DNA of 64,000 nucleotides from Prorocentrum cordatum (GCA_963575745.1 CAUYUJ010014258.1:237001-301000); one strand, 5' to 3'. Positions 11,783 through 24,916 are shown, counted from the first letter of the stretch. Notes: generated by a model from the letters alone, not told the origin. Numbers and translations are program-made.

Positions 11783-12694
11783 ACCCCACAATCAGGAAAA
11801 CGGTTGCCGCAAGCCGGCTTCAATGCAATCGCATGGGGATGGACTGCCGATGGCGTTGCTGCGTTTGTTGGAAGAGCAAATTCTCGGCCAAAGGACTGCC
11901 GGCGCCTACTGACGACAGGATGGCAGCACACTTGGACGCCCTTGCCCACAGTCCTGCGCTGCCCCCCAGGCCCCCTGCATGGCCGCCCCGCCGTTGTCCT
12001 CGCCAACGCTAACACCCCCCTCGCGGATCTACTCCTGGTCCCTGAGGGCCCACACGATCCCGCCCACACCCACACCGACACCACCATCCCCGTCTCCCGC
12101 ACCATCGACGACAGGTTTGGCAAACACTTCCGCTGCGGCCAGTGGAAATGCCAATGCGATCGTTGCCCAAACGACGTTCCCCTAAGGCAGTGGTAATGCG
12201 GCGACGCACCGCTCGGCACGTTCATCTTCCACCCTGGAAAGGAAACCCGGATCGAAGTCCTCCATGAGCTCCCGCCCTTTCACGCTCGGGCGCACATGTT
12301 CGCCAACATGCAATGGAATGCCACCTTATTCTGTGAAGACTGCCTCGTGTACCTGTGGGACGCCCGCCCGAGACAGGTCAAGGCAATCATTGAGAGGGAT
12401 GGGCGTTTCGTGTTCCCTGAAGCCGCGCCTAGAAGGGACAAGAAGTCACCTCTCCACGCGTCGGCGCCCACCTCTCTAGCGCACCCCCGGAACAGCCAGC
12501 TTCCGCCACCCGAGGATGACCAGCAGCTGCCACCAGCCAACGCGCGACGCGGCAGCGCTCCGGACCCGCTGGGCCTCTGGGAGGGCCCCGACCCAGGGCC
12601 GGGGGGCACTAGCTCACAGGCTGCCCCCCCCCAGGCTGCGCAGCCCACGGCCATTCTTGCCCCCCCCTGCCGCGCGGCGGCAGCGCCATCATAG
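11783..12694 (+). pseudogene. Unrecognised coding-like frame with one internal stop
   Basis: One plus-strand frame is open from the TAG at 11780 to 12694 except for a TAA at 12194-12196. It reads GFNAIAWGWTADGVAAFVGR..., a Cys-rich stretch HFRCGQWKCQCDRCPNDVP just before the stop, then GTFIFHPGKETRIEVLHELP and NATLFCEDCLVYLWDARP just after. The composition on both sides of the stop is alike, so this is probably one gene with a nonsense change or a readthrough site. No family is recognised; a retroelement ORF is possible. Confidence 0.4.
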
Positions 12695-12828
12695 TCGCAG
12701 TCCAGCACGCCGTCGGCCTCGCAGCTCGGGCGCCCCCAGCTCGGCCACCGCCGGCAGACCGCCCAGGCGCGCGTCAAGCCCGCGCGCGTCCACCCGCCAC
12801 TCCTCCGACAGCCGCTCGGTACCCTCGC

Positions 12829-13527
12829 GTGGCCGACGGGCCAGTTCCAGCTGCACCGACCCACTTCGGTCCGCCACACCTCCACCCAACCATCGGCGCA
12901 GCTCGTCGCCTGGGCACCGCCGCGCAGACCACCGCAGCCCCCCTGCCCACGCACGGGCCGTGCACAGCCGCCCCACCTCGGCCCAGAGGGCAGGTGGCGA
13001 CGTTCCGGACGGGTTGCCAAGGCCGCCCGCCCCCGCGGCCTCCCGCCAGCCTCTTGGACGACCTCCCCAGCATTGATCCACCGGCCTGCCCCCCTCTCAA
13101 GGTGAGGGACATTGCGTCGCTAGAGGCAGGCGGGCGCATCCACCCTGATCCCTCGGCTGGGAAGGGAGACGGCACTATTGCCCACATAATGGTGGCATGT
13201 GCCCGCTCCGTATCTCCTCTGATCGACGAACGCTGGAGGGCCTGGACGGTGGAGAATTGGTGGTTTTCTCTCCGCAGGCCAGGGAAATGTCTGCGAGTAC
13301 CTGCTGACCCCAGGGCCTGGCCCGCAGCGAGCTGCCAGGAATTTCTTGCCACCATCTGCGGCGACTCCATCCCGCCGTCAGGGTCCCCCCCAGGTGTCCA
13401 GTGGGGCGGTGTGAGCGCGCCGCTCTGGCTCTGCTACTTAGTCACCTTCTCACAACCAGAGGCGCCACGACCCCGCCAGCGGTCCCAGCGGGCCCGACGA
13501 ATGGGGCGCATGCCGCGGCGCGCATGA
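12829..13527 (+). pseudogene. Possible coding fragment, unrecognised
   Basis: A 233-codon plus-strand frame includes LDDLPSIDPPACPPLKVRDI and the more protein-like IDERWRAWTVENWWFSLRRP, followed by CQEFLATICGDSIPP. It lies in GC-rich sequence that continues from the frame at 11783-12694 and could be part of the same decayed gene. No motif identifies it, and the GC-rich context makes long open frames likely by chance. Confidence 0.2.
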
Positions 13528-14093
13528 CCCCCGGGCGTCCACGACAGGATGAGACCCCGCGTGGTGCAGCCAGGAGATACTGCTCGGCTACCCGAGCTCG
13601 AGGGGCACAACGTGCCCCCAGGGCCCACAGATGCGCGGGTCTCCTGCAGCCGCGGCCAGAAGGAGGCAGACCCTGTCAGCCGCCCGCAGCATTGCTCCCC
13701 CGCAGGCTGCGTCCGCCTACCCTCGGAGCGCAGAAGTCGGGGTGGGCGGGGGGGGCGGCCGACCCGGCGACTCTGCGCCGCGCCCCGCGCGGAGGTTCGG
13801 GTCGCCGCCGCCCCGAGTCAAACGAGCAGCTCGACTGCGACCCCGCCCCCCCCCGTGACGGAGGCCCAGGTCGTCGCCCAGTGGCAGCGAGGGTGGGCGC
13901 GCGCGGATGCCCGGGGCGCCCGACGACCTCCCAGAGGCAGGGCGTGAGCGGCGCGATGGCGGCTCTAGTCCCCCAGCGTCGCGCGCTCGCTCCAACTCAG
14001 CCGGCTGCGACCGCGGCCCACCGGGGCGACCCTCCCCCGGGCAGCCCTGCGCTCAGCAATGGCGAGAGGCGGCGTATCCCGAGGCGCCGCAGT

Positions 14094-14143
14094 CCGAGCC
14101 GTCCGACGGGGGCACCTCGAGGTGCCCCCGTCGGACGGCTCGG
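14094..14143. repeat. Perfect 50-bp palindrome
   Basis: Left arm CCGAGCCGTCCGACGGGGGC-ACCTC (14094-14118) is followed with no spacer by its exact reverse complement (14119-14143). The centre is CTCGAG. It would extrude as a cruciform or form a 25-bp hairpin in RNA. Confidence 0.95.
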
Positions 14144-14422
14144 CCCGCTGCGCGATCGCGAGGCGGCGGGGAAGGGCCTGCGCGTGAGACCCCCCGCGCC
14201 GATGAGCAGCGCAGCCGGGGAGCTTCCAGGAGGGGTCGCAGGAGCGATGCAATGGGCAGACCCCCCCTTCACACCCCTGTTCCCCCCTCGCGATCGCGCC
14301 CCCCGCCGCGACGCCTCGGATCAGCTCTGCTACGAGCCGCGGCGAAAGGTGCCGTGGCAGCCCGGCTGTAACGCCAGCGAGAGAGAGTCCTGGCAGGAGG
14401 TAGTCAACCGCCCCAGACAGGA

Positions 14423-14902
14423 ATGCGGCCCCGCGCTGACAATTGGCTGGGGCGCCTTTTGCAGCCAAGCTGGGGCAGCATTCGTCCAGGGACCCCAGCC
14501 GACGCGCCCCCGATGTCTGTGAAGGCTTCCTCTGTTTCTGACCTCGGCCAGGCCCTCTTCGACGTCCGCGCCCTCTGCTGGCACAAGAGCATCCACGTCG
14601 ACTGGGGCGCCGAGTGGGAGCGCGAGATGGAAATGAGGAGGCGAAGCGCGGAGGCAGCCATGGGCGAGGGAAAAAGGGCCCCCCGCCGCAGGGGAAGAGG
14701 GCCAGCGCCCTGCCGACCCCCCTCGGTCCAGCAGCGACCCCGCTCGCCAGTGGTGGCCCGGGGCGCGCAGTCAGCGGCGGTGGCTCCCTCGACACATGGC
14801 AGGCGCGCCCGCCTTGACCTGCTCTCAGTCCCCCGCGCTGCTCCCCGCGCCGCCCCGTGGCCCCGCCTCCCGGCCCGCCCAGGGCTTGCCTGCCCACTTT
14901 AG
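14423..14902 (+). other. Possible coding fragment, unrecognised
   Basis: The frame here contains VKASSVSDLGQALFDVRALC and DWGAEWEREMEMRRRSAEAA, followed by Arg/Pro-rich sequence. The first part looks protein-like, but no family is recognised and the surrounding GC content produces overlapping open frames on both strands. Confidence 0.2.
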
Positions 14903-16690
14903 TAGCCGCCGGCTGCTGTCGCCGCTCCCCCCTCCGCTGGGGCGGCAGCGGCCTGTCCGCCGCCGCGGGCCTCCTGCTCTGCGCTCCCGGCCCGCTGTCC
15001 CCGGCCGCTGGCCTTCCCCCCCCCGTCTTTTTTTTCGTTTCGCTGCGCCTATTCGGCGCCCCCCCCGCGTGCTTCCGGCTGCCGCCCAGGGCTGTGCTCG
15101 CGCTCTCTCCGCCCGGCCCGCTGCGGCCCAGGCCCGGCGGTTGCAGCTCTCGGCTGCGCCGCCTGCCGCGCCCCGCCCTCCTTGCAGGAGTCGGCTGCTG
15201 CGCGCGCCGCGGGCGGGCGGGTCTTGCCGCCCGCCGCTGGCATCCGCGCGCTTTTACTGGACCCCGGGTCGCTTTGCCCCCTGCTGTCCTGCCCAGCCGG
15301 TGCACCCCCCGTCTTGCCTGGGGGTTCGCCGGCTTTTGCAGGTGTTGTTCCGGCGCCGCCTGTGGCGCGCTCCACCGCTCCGCCGCGCCTCCTGCCGGGC
15401 TGGCCGACCTCGGCAGCTGCTCGCCGGGCCCCCGTCCAGCCCGCCTGGTTTTTAGGTCGGCCTTTCGCCCGCGCGCCGGCCGCCCGGGTTGGCCGTGATT
15501 GCTGCGACGCAGCCGTGGCGCAGCAGTGCGCTGCGCGACCCCCCTCTCCGCGCCCCGATCTCGGCGCCCGCCCGCCTCGCTCGCCGGGCCCTTCCCGGCC
15601 CCGCGCCGCTCCCCCATGCTGGCGTGGTCTCCTCAGTTCCCAGTCGCGTGCATTTCGGCCACGCGCCTGCCGTTCAGTTTGGCCGTGCTCGCTGCAGCGC
15701 GCCCGTGGCGCATCGGTGCTCCAAGGTGCCCCCCCCCCTCCACCGCGCCTCGCAGGTCGCCGGATCTCGGCGCTCACCTACCCCAGCCGCTGGGTCTCTG
15801 CGTCTCTGCCGGCGCCGCTCTGCTCCCCCGTGTTGGCGTGGCCTGCGCCGATTCGGACACCTGACAGTTCAATTTTTCCGTGCAGCCGTTGGCTGCTATG
15901 CACGGTCAGCCCCCATCTGGTCATACCTTCGCGGGTTGACCACGCACCGGCAGGTCTGGATGTTCCGTATTTGCCCATTCGTTGGTCTTGCTTCCCCCCT
16001 GGGCTCTGACCGGCCGCCTTCGGGTTGCCCTCCCCCCAGCTGCTGCCTGGCGTCGCGGCTGGCCCCCCCCCGCCCCCCCAGCGCCCGCCCCGCCGCTGCC
16101 GGGACTTGCCTGAGCGGGCCCGGCTTCCTCTCTTCCCGCGTGCGCCTGGCGTCCTCCCTCCTTCCACCGTGCACCGCGGCCCAATTTGCAACTACCGCGC
16201 CCCAAAGATGCCCGGTCGCCGGAGCAGTAACCTCTGCCCAGCCGCCGACGCAAAAAGTTTGTGCGTATTAGTACTTGTCTGTCCCTAGGTCCAGCCCAAT
16301 TTCAGTCCGTGCGTCACCCATTGTGCTGTCGACGTCTGTGGCGGTTCGTGGTATCACGCGCCTGAGGGTGTTCGTGGTGTCATGTCGTGGTGAAGATGCC
16401 GCCCGGCTTTGCCTTGTCGGCGCAGCTCTTCAGGCACATCCTACTGCCGTAAGCCGTAAGCAATATACGTAATGAGTGGCACAGGTTCTCGGTGCCGTCC
16501 TGTGCCGTTTGGAAGCGTTATTTACACAACCCTGTAAAGCTGAGGTTCCTTTGTCTCCCCTCCTCCTTTCCCTTGTCCCCACACCAACGATTTTGACAGG
16601 GGCGTTCCGTCCGAGCACTTCAGAGCATCTGACTTCTGAACAATTACATGGCAGGAGTTCGCTTTTTTGTCGCAGTCGAGCGTTTGCGTT
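14903..16690. other. GC-rich sequence without a supported gene
   Basis: Long open frames occur on both strands because of GC content, but none has protein-like composition or a motif. 13528-14093 and 14144-14422 are the same. Confidence 0.5.
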
Positions 16691-17020
16691 CTCCTCTCCT
16701 CTCCTCTCCTCTCCTTTCCTCTCTTCTCCTTTCCTCTCCTTTCCTTTCCATTCCTCGCCGTTCCTCTCCTGTCCTGTCGTCTCCTCTCCTCTCCTTTCCT
16801 CTCCTCTTCTCTCCTCTTCTCCCCTCCCCTTCCCTCCCCTTTCTTGTCCTTTCATCTTTTCTCCTCTCCTCTCTTTTCCTCTCCTCTCCTCTCCTCTCCT
16901 CTCCTTTCCTCTCCTCTCCTTTCCTCTCCTTTCCTCCCCTTCTCTTCCCTCAACCTCCTGTCCTCCTCGTCCTCCTCCTCCTCCTCGTCCTCTTCCTCCT
17001 CGTCCCCTCCTCTTTTCCCT
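16690..17020 (+). repeat. TCCTC pentanucleotide and CTC arrays
   Basis: CTCTCCTTTCC-type pentamer array to 16950, then CTC run. Confidence 0.95.
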
Positions 17021-17308
17021 TCTTCATCTCACTATCGACTCCAAGACCTGTTCGCGGCGAGAATTTCAAGGGGAACCCAGGCTTGGTGACGAGAAGCCTA
17101 GTGGAGGCACAAGCAAGGCGAGCTCGTTCCAAAAGACTGTGGATGTTCGATCCCCGATCGTCGATCCTCGGTTCTCCCTGGACCTCGGTTGTCATTGCGG
17201 GCCCCCTGGAGGTTCCGACCCTTTCTCCATGGCTGGTGTTTCAGCCCGTGCCGTTTTTTGTTGACGGCCCCGGGGCCCGGCGAGGGCCCCTGGTTGCCGA
17301 AGATGCTA

Positions 17309-17455
17309 ACACACACAGACACAATTAATCGTCGGTCCCCCAGAACATATGGGAAAATCTGGGCAGTGGGGGGGAAGACAGAAACCCAGAAAATATTGGA
17401 ACATATGGGGAATCCTTTTATTTGTGTGTATTTGTTTGTGTGTCCTGGGGCCCCT
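17309..17455 (+). repeat. Dispersed 150-bp repeat, copy 2
   Basis: Same order of blocks as the copy at 3366: CACACAGACACAATTAATCG, then GGGGGGGAAGACAGAAACCC, then TTTTATTTGTGTGTATTTG and CCTGGGGCCCC. It ends 73 bp before exon D of the GTPase gene. Confidence 0.85.
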
Positions 17456-17527
17456 TGAACATTGCCCGTGCTGATTTTCTTGCGACGCGCTGGGGGTCTG
17501 GAGGAGGGAGGATCCTCCCCTCCGCAG

Positions 17528-17588
17528 GCAAGCGCGTGGTCTTCGTCCTCGCCAAGGCCGACCTGGTCTCGCCGCAGCTGGCGGCGAG
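17528..17588 (+). CDS. GNL3/NUG1-like gene, exon D (G4 motif)
   Basis: After CCCCTCCGCAG|G the exon encodes (G)KRVVFVLAKADLVSPQLAA and two bases of the next codon. This is the G4 segment; the usual motif is NKxDL, and here Asn is Ala (AKADL), which would be expected to weaken guanine recognition. The exon ends GGCGAG|GCCGCG, a GC donor; the leftover AG plus the G of the next exon makes Arg, giving LAARWLKALGQVGPTV. The following (GGA)n array at 17664 lies within the next intron. Confidence 0.88.
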
Positions 17589-17663
17589 GCCGCGCCTCCA
17601 CGCACCCGGGGGGTTCGGGGGTGGGGCCAGCCGGCTTGCTGGTCCAGGCGTGCTGAGGAGAGC

Positions 17664-17744
17664 AGGAGGAGGAGGAGGAGGAGGAGGAGGAGGAGGAGGA
17701 GGAGGAGGAGGAGGAGGAGGAGGAGGAGGAGGAGGAGGAGGAGG
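17664..17744 (+). repeat. GGA array after exon D
   Basis: Pure GGA run starting 76 bp after the exon D donor. Confidence 0.95.
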
Positions 17745-17997
17745 ACCAGTGTAAACACAAGAGTTATCAACGATGTTGGAGTAAAACCCTCCCTCCAAGC
17801 TCCCTCTTCACAGGCCCCCACAACGGTTAATTTTCATTGATGGAACTGCTTCGTTGGAAGACACCCGTTTGAAGACCCTGAAGCATGCCAACACATTGTT
17901 CTCGGGATTCCGATGACGATCTGTGATCGTGCCCTAACGCCATGTTTGGGATTTCAAGACCACGAATCAACATAACTGTTGCACCCGCATAATCCTG

Positions 17998-18180
17998 AGG
18001 AGGAGGAGGCGGAGGAGGAGGAGGAGTAGGAGGAGGAGGAGGCGGAGGAGGAGGAGGAGGAGGAGGAGGAGGAGGAGGGTTGGGAGGAGGAGGAGGACGA
18101 GGAGGAGAGGAGGAGGAGGAGGCGGAGGAGGAGGAGGAAGAGGAGGAGGAGGATGAGGAGGTGGAGTAATAGGAGTAGGA
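17998..18180 (+). repeat. GGA array
   Basis: GGA run with GGC interruptions ending at the head of the first mosaic repeat. Confidence 0.9.
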
Positions 18181-18181
18181 G

Positions 18182-19235
18182 TCAAGCAAGCCAGCTCGAG
18201 CGAGTCAAGCATGGTATGCCCATTGCCACCCGCCCTCCCACAACATAAGAAGCAGTGCTGGCGCAACTGGGGACCGAAATCAGATCGGCAAGGTGGTTTG
18301 CCACAGCTGATGCAGCCGCGATGGCGGTCACCGATAAGAAATCCCTGGCGCGTCTCAAAGACGGCGCTGGCATTTCAGCACGAAGCGAGGAGGCCCCAGT
18401 AAGCTTCAGGAGGCACCAGGAGGCCTCAGGAGAAGCCCCAGCGACCCCCAGGAAACCCCAGGAGGCTTCAGGAGGGCCCAGGAAGCCCCCGGTAATTCCA
18501 GGAGGCTTCAGGAAGCCCTAGGAAGTGTCAGGAAGCTCCCGGGGAATCCCAGGAAGTCCCAGGATGCCTCAGGAGGCTCCTGGAGGATCCACGAGGCCCT
18601 GGGGAAACCCCGGGAAGCCCTAGGATGTCCCAGGAGTCCCTGGGAGGCCCCAGGGGGCCCTAGGCGCTCGACGAATTGGCGAGCGACAGATGTGCGCCGC
18701 GCCTTAGCGGGAACGCAACTTTCAGAAAACATGCGCGCGGCGCCGAAGCGAGAGCGACATTTCGCATTGTCGCGCGCGATGTGCACCGCGCCCCCTTCCT
18801 GCCACGCATTTCGCAAAGCCGACGACAAGAACATCCATCCCCACTGAGAAGAAGCATGTAGACTTTGTATGGTTTTTGACAGGTCGGATGGCCCCTCCCG
18901 CTTGGGGTTGCCCCAGAGGTCCGCGCGCGATGTGCGCCGCGTCCCATCCCTACTCCGCATGTCGCATCGTCGACGACAAGAAAGGCCATGTTGAGAGAAA
19001 CAACGACGACTTTGTATGCATTTTCTACAGTTAGGATGGGAGGGCCCGGAGTGACGGCCGCGCGCGATGTGCGCCGCGTCCTATTCCTGCTTCGCGTTTC
19101 GCATCGTCGACGACAAGAAAGGCCATGTTGAGAGAACAACGACGACTTTGTATTGTTTTTTACAGTTCCGATGGGAGGGCCCGGATGGAACCCTAATCGG
19201 CCGGCCAGAGGGGGGAGTAAGAGTATATTCTAATG
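18182..19235 (+). repeat. Mosaic 1-kb repeat, copy 1
   Basis: A 215-bp head (TCAAGCAAGCCAGCTCGAGC ... GGCATTTCAGCACGA) is followed by AGGAGGCCCCAGGAAGCCTC units (18400-18665) and then about 137-bp units starting GCGCGATGTGCGCCGCGTCC. Copies 2 and 3 follow the same order. The head has a coding-like frame (FATADAAAMAVTD) kept in all copies, but no gene is recognised. Confidence 0.85.
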
Positions 19236-19239
19236 GGGA

Positions 19240-20100
19240 ATGAGGATAGGAGCAGGAGTAGGAGTCAAGCTAGCCAGCTCGCGCGAGTCAAGCATGGCAT
19301 GCTCATTCTCACCCGCCCTCCCACACCATAAGAAGCAGTGCTGGCGCAACTGGGGACCGAAATCAGATCGGCAAGGTGGTTTGCCACAGCTGATGCAGCC
19401 GCGATGGCGGTTACCGATGCGAGATCCTTGGCGCGTCTCAAAGACTGCGCTGGCATTTCAGCACGAATCGAGGAGGCCCTAGGAAGCCTCAGGAGGCCCC
19501 AGGAGGCCTCAGGAGAAGCCCCAGCGACCCCCAGGAAACCCCAGGAGGCTTCAGCAGGGCCCAGGAAGCCCCCGGTAATTCCAGGAGGCTTCAGGAAGCC
19601 CAAGTGTCAGGAAGCTCCCGGGGAATCCCAGGAAGCCCAGGATGCCTCAGGAGGCTCCAGTAGGATCCACAAGGCCCTGGGGAAACCCCGGGAAGCCCTA
19701 GGATGTCCCAGGAGACCCTGGGAGGCCCCAGGGGGCCCTAGGCGCTCGACAAATTGGCGAGCGACAAATGTGCGCCGCGCCTTAGCGGGAACGCAACTTT
19801 CAGAAAACATGCGCGCGGCGCCGAAGCGAGAGCGACATTTTGCCTTGTCGCGCGATGTGCACCGCGCCCCCTTCCTGCCACGCATTTCGCAAAGCCGACG
19901 ACAAGAGCATCCTCACAGAGAAGAAGCATGTAGACTTTGTATGGTTTTTTAAGAGGTCGGATGGCCCCTCCCGCTTGGGGTTGCCCCAGAGGTCCGCGCG
20001 CGATGTGCGCCGCGCCCCATCCCTACTCCGCATGTCGCATCGTCGACGACAGGAAAGGCCACGTTGAGAGAAACAATGACGACATTGTATGGATTTTTTT
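19240..20100 (+). repeat. Mosaic 1-kb repeat, copy 2
   Basis: Head at 19262-19478, AGGAAGCCCC units to 19745, then the 137-bp units. It runs into the TATACGACCACCC hairpin module at 20104. Confidence 0.85.
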
Positions 20101-20103
20101 TTA

Positions 20104-20150
20104 CCTATACGACCACCCTGCGGGTGATAAGGAGGTTAGGGGGGGCAACA
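20104..20150 (+). repeat. Hairpin module, copy 2
   Basis: CTATACGACCACCCTGCGGG TGATAAGGAG; same stem, loop TGCG. Confidence 0.8.
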
Positions 20151-20324
20151 GTGGTGATTGTTTTTTCTGACGATGCCAGTGGAGATTGATGCGTAGCCGC
20201 TCGCTTTTGGGAGCCTTGGTGTCGAGTTGTTTACGTCACCCTTCGCTCTTGGGCGCCTTGGTACCAGTCCCCCCCCCGGGAACCAACGAAATAATACATT
20301 AGTTCGTTCATTTTGCAAGGGCTT

Positions 20325-20445
20325 GGACCCCTTGGGGGGCTCTTGGGGGCCTCTTGGGGGGGCCTCTTGGGGGCCTCTTGGGAGCCTTTTTGGGCTTCTT
20401 GGGGGCCTTTTGGGGCCTCCGGGGAGCTTCTTGGAGCGACCCTTA
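20325..20445 (+). repeat. CTTGGGGGCCT repeat
   Basis: Units of about 10-12 bp, related to 53560-53770 and, in reverse orientation, to 18400-18665 and 41700-42120. Confidence 0.8.
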
Positions 20446-20529
20446 AGAGCCTGTTCCGCCAACGTTCGTACTAGGAGCCTTGGTGTTCAGAGATTGTTCC
20501 GTTGCCGCGCGCTCTTGGCACAGCATACA

Positions 20530-21065
20530 GCACGGGATGTCGATGTGCCTGACGATTTGCATGTGCATGTGCTTATCGATGTGCATGTCGATTTGCTTTT
20601 CGATCTGCATGTCGATATGCATTTCGATTTGCATCTCACCATCGGTCTCACTATCGATCCCACGATCGATCTCACTATCGGCCTTACTATCGATCTCACT
20701 CGATCGATCTCACTATCGGTCTCACTCGATCGATTTCACTGTCGATCTCACTCTCGATCTCGTTTTCGATCCCACTATCGATCTCACTATCGATATCACT
20801 CCATCGATCTCACTATCGGTCTCACTATCGATATCACTCCATCGATCTCACTCTCGATCTCACTATCGATCCCCCTATCGATCTCACTCGATCGATATCA
20901 CTATTGATCTTACTCAATCGATCTCACCATAGATCCCACTACCGCTCTCACTATCGATCCCACAATCGATCTCACCATCGATCTCACTCGGTCGATCTCG
21001 GTATCGATCTCACTATCGATTTCACAATCGATCTCACAATCGATCTCACTATCGGTCTCACTATC
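20530..21065 (+). repeat. 12-bp minisatellite ATCGATCTCACT, long array
   Basis: A lead-in of GTGCATGTCGATTTGC-like units (20555-20640) passes into about 35 units of ATCGATCTCACT. It is followed at once by the GGGACACCGGCG array. Confidence 0.9.
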
Positions 21066-21405
21066 GTTTTCGCACCAGGGGGACATCGGGACACCAGTGG
21101 GACACTGGCGGGACACCGGCGGGACACCGCGCGGCCCCGCTTGCCGGTCGGGAAACATGTGGTCCGGCCGCGCGTCAGCCACAGGAGGCTTACCGGGACA
21201 CCAGCGGGACACCGGCGGGACACCGGCGGGACACGGCGCGGCCCCTTTTGCCGGGGGGGGAATCATTTGGTCCGGCCGCGCCTCAGCCACAGGAGACTTT
21301 CTACTCGCCCGCCCACGCAGCTTCGCCTCGCCCGCACGCACGGCACGCACGAACACGAAACCGAAACCGATTTCCCGGTGGGGGGCTCTCCATTCCAGTT
21401 CTATT
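21062..21405 (+). repeat. GGGACACCGGCG array plus conserved 85-bp tail, copy 2
   Basis: GGGACACCGGCG units (21070-21240) are followed by a conserved tail CACGCAGCTTCGCCTCGCCC ... GATTTCCCGGTGGGGGGCTC (21310-21395). Copies at 3550-3900 and 22950-23225 have the same order. Confidence 0.85.
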
Positions 21406-21621
21406 ACACCCCCCAACCTCCGACAGTTAGGATGGGAGGGCCCGGATTGACGGCCGCGCGCGATGTGCGCCGCTTCCCATTCTTACTCTTCGTTTTGCAT
21501 CGTCGACGACAAGAAGGGTCATGTTGAGAGAAACGACGTTATTGTATGGGTTTTCTACAGTTCGGATGGGAGGGCCCGGATGGAACCCCGATCGGCCGGC
21601 CAGAGGGGGGAGTAAGATTAT

Positions 21622-21668
21622 ACCTATACGACCACCCTTCGGGTGATGAGAAGCTTCGGGAGGGGGGA
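21622..21668 (+). repeat. Hairpin module, copy 3
   Basis: CTATACGACCACCCTTCGGG TGATGAGAAG; same stem and TTCG loop as copy 1. Confidence 0.8.
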
Positions 21669-21679
21669 GGAACCAACAT

Positions 21680-21865
21680 CTCACTCGATCGGTCTCACTA
21701 TCGATTTAACAATCGATCTCAATATCGGTCTCGCTCGATCGATCTCACTCGATCGATCTCACAATCGATCTCACTTGATCACAATCGATCTTACTATCGC
21801 TCTCACAATCGATCTCACTATCTCACCTTTGGTCTCGTTATCGATCTCAGTTTCGATATCACAAT
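21680..21865 (+). repeat. 12-bp minisatellite ATCGATCTCACT, third array
   Basis: About 15 variable units that merge into the ATC trinucleotide array starting near 21870. Confidence 0.85.
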
Positions 21866-21869
21866 CAAT

Positions 21870-23225
<1,356 letters not shown>

Positions 23226-23275
23226 TCCACTTCGATCTCACCCCCTCACCTCCGATTCGAATAAGGAATATGGAT

Positions 23276-24290
23276 AGGAGTAGGAGTAGGAGTAGGAGTA
23301 GGAGTCAAGCTAGCCAGTTCGAGCGAGTCGAGCATGGCATGCCCAGCCCCACCCGCCCTCCCACAACATAAGAAACAGTGCTGGCGCAACTGGGGACCGA
23401 AGTCAGATCGGCAAGTTGGTTTGCCACAGCTGATGCAGCCGCGATGGCGGTTACTGATACGAAATCCCTGGCGCGTCTCAAAGATTGCCCTGGCGTTTCA
23501 GCACGAGTCGAGGAGGCCCCAGGAAGCCTCAGGAGGCCCCAGGAGGCCCCAGGAGAAGCCCCAACGACCCCCAGGAAACCCCAGGAGGCTTCAGGAGGGC
23601 CCAGGAAGCCCCCGGTAATTCCAGGAGGCTTCAGGAAGCCCTAGGAAGTGTCAGGAAGCTCCCGGGGAATCCCAGGAAACCCCAGGACGCCTCAGGAGGC
23701 TCCTGGAGGATCCACGAGGCCCTGGGGAAACCCCAGGATGTCCCAGGAGACCCTGGGAGGCCCCAGGGGGTCCTAGGCGCTCGACGAATTGGCGCGCGGC
23801 GCCGAAGCGAGAGAGACATTTCGCCCTGTCGCGCGCGATGTGCACCGCGCCCCTTTCCTGCCACGCATTTCGCAAAGCCGACGACAAGAAAATCCCCACT
23901 GAGAAGAAGCATGTAGATTTTGTATGGTTTTTGACAGGTAGGATGGCCTCTCCCGCTTGGGGTTACCCCAGACGTCCGCGCGCGATGTGCGCCGCGTCCC
24001 ATTCCTACTCCGCATGTCGCATCGTCGACTACAAGATAGGCCATGCTGAGAAAAGCAACGACGATTTTGTACTTTTTTTTACAGTTAGGATGGACGTGCC
24101 CGGATTGACGGCCGCGCGCGATGTGCGCCGCGTCCTGTTCCTGCTGCGCATTTCGCATCGTCGACGACACGAGTAGCCATGTTGACAAAAGCAACGACGA
24201 CATTGTATTCATTTTTTACGCTTCGGATGGGGGGGCCAGGATGGATTCCCTATCGGCCGAGCAGAAAGGGGGAGTGAGAGTATATTCTAA
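23276..24290 (+). repeat. Mosaic 1-kb repeat, copy 3
   Basis: Head at 23305-23515, AGGAGGCCCC units to 23780, then 137-bp units. It is followed by the GGA array of 24305. A partial 137-bp unit also lies at 21425-21620. Confidence 0.85.
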
Positions 24291-24304
24291 TAAAGAAAAA
24301 GGAT

Positions 24305-24848
24305 AGTAGTAGGAGGAGGAGGAGGAGGAGGAGGAGGAGGACGAGGAGGAGGAGGAGGAGGAGGAAAAGGAGGACAAGGAAAAGGAGGACGAAGAGGACG
24401 AGGAGGAGGAGGAGGAAGAGGGCGAGGAGGACGATGAGGACGAGGGAGGGAGGGAACGAGGAGGGAGGAGGAGGAGGAGGAGAGGGAGGAGGAGGAGGAG
24501 GAGGAGGAGGAGGAGGAGGAGGAGAGGAAGGAGGAGGAGGAGGAGAGGAGGAGGAGGAGGAGGAGGAGGAGGAGGAGGAGGAGGAGGAGGAGGAGGAAGG
24601 GACGGATAAGGAAAAGAGGGAAGAGGAGGAGGAGGAGAGGAGGAGGAAGAGGAGGAGGAGGAGGAGGAGGTGGTGGAGGAAAAGGAAAAGGAAGAGGAAG
24701 GAGGAGGAGGAGGAGGAGGAGGAGGAGGAGGAAGGACGGAGAAGGACGAGAGGGAATCTGATGATGATGCTGCTGATGATGTGATGCTGGATGATGATGA
24801 TGACGATGAGGATGATGATGCTGCTGATGATGATGATGATGATGATGC

Positions 24849-24916
<68 letters not shown>

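Noticed and set aside
10365-11791. Long frames of Met-Tyr-Val-Cys or His-Thr-Tyr-Ile repeats on both strands
   Set aside because: They are translations of the TATG array, whose four-base period leaves every frame open.
13965-15617. A 550-codon minus-strand Arg/Gly/Ala-rich frame
   Set aside because: GC-rich sequence gives overlapping open frames on both strands; no motif and no homopolymer-free core.
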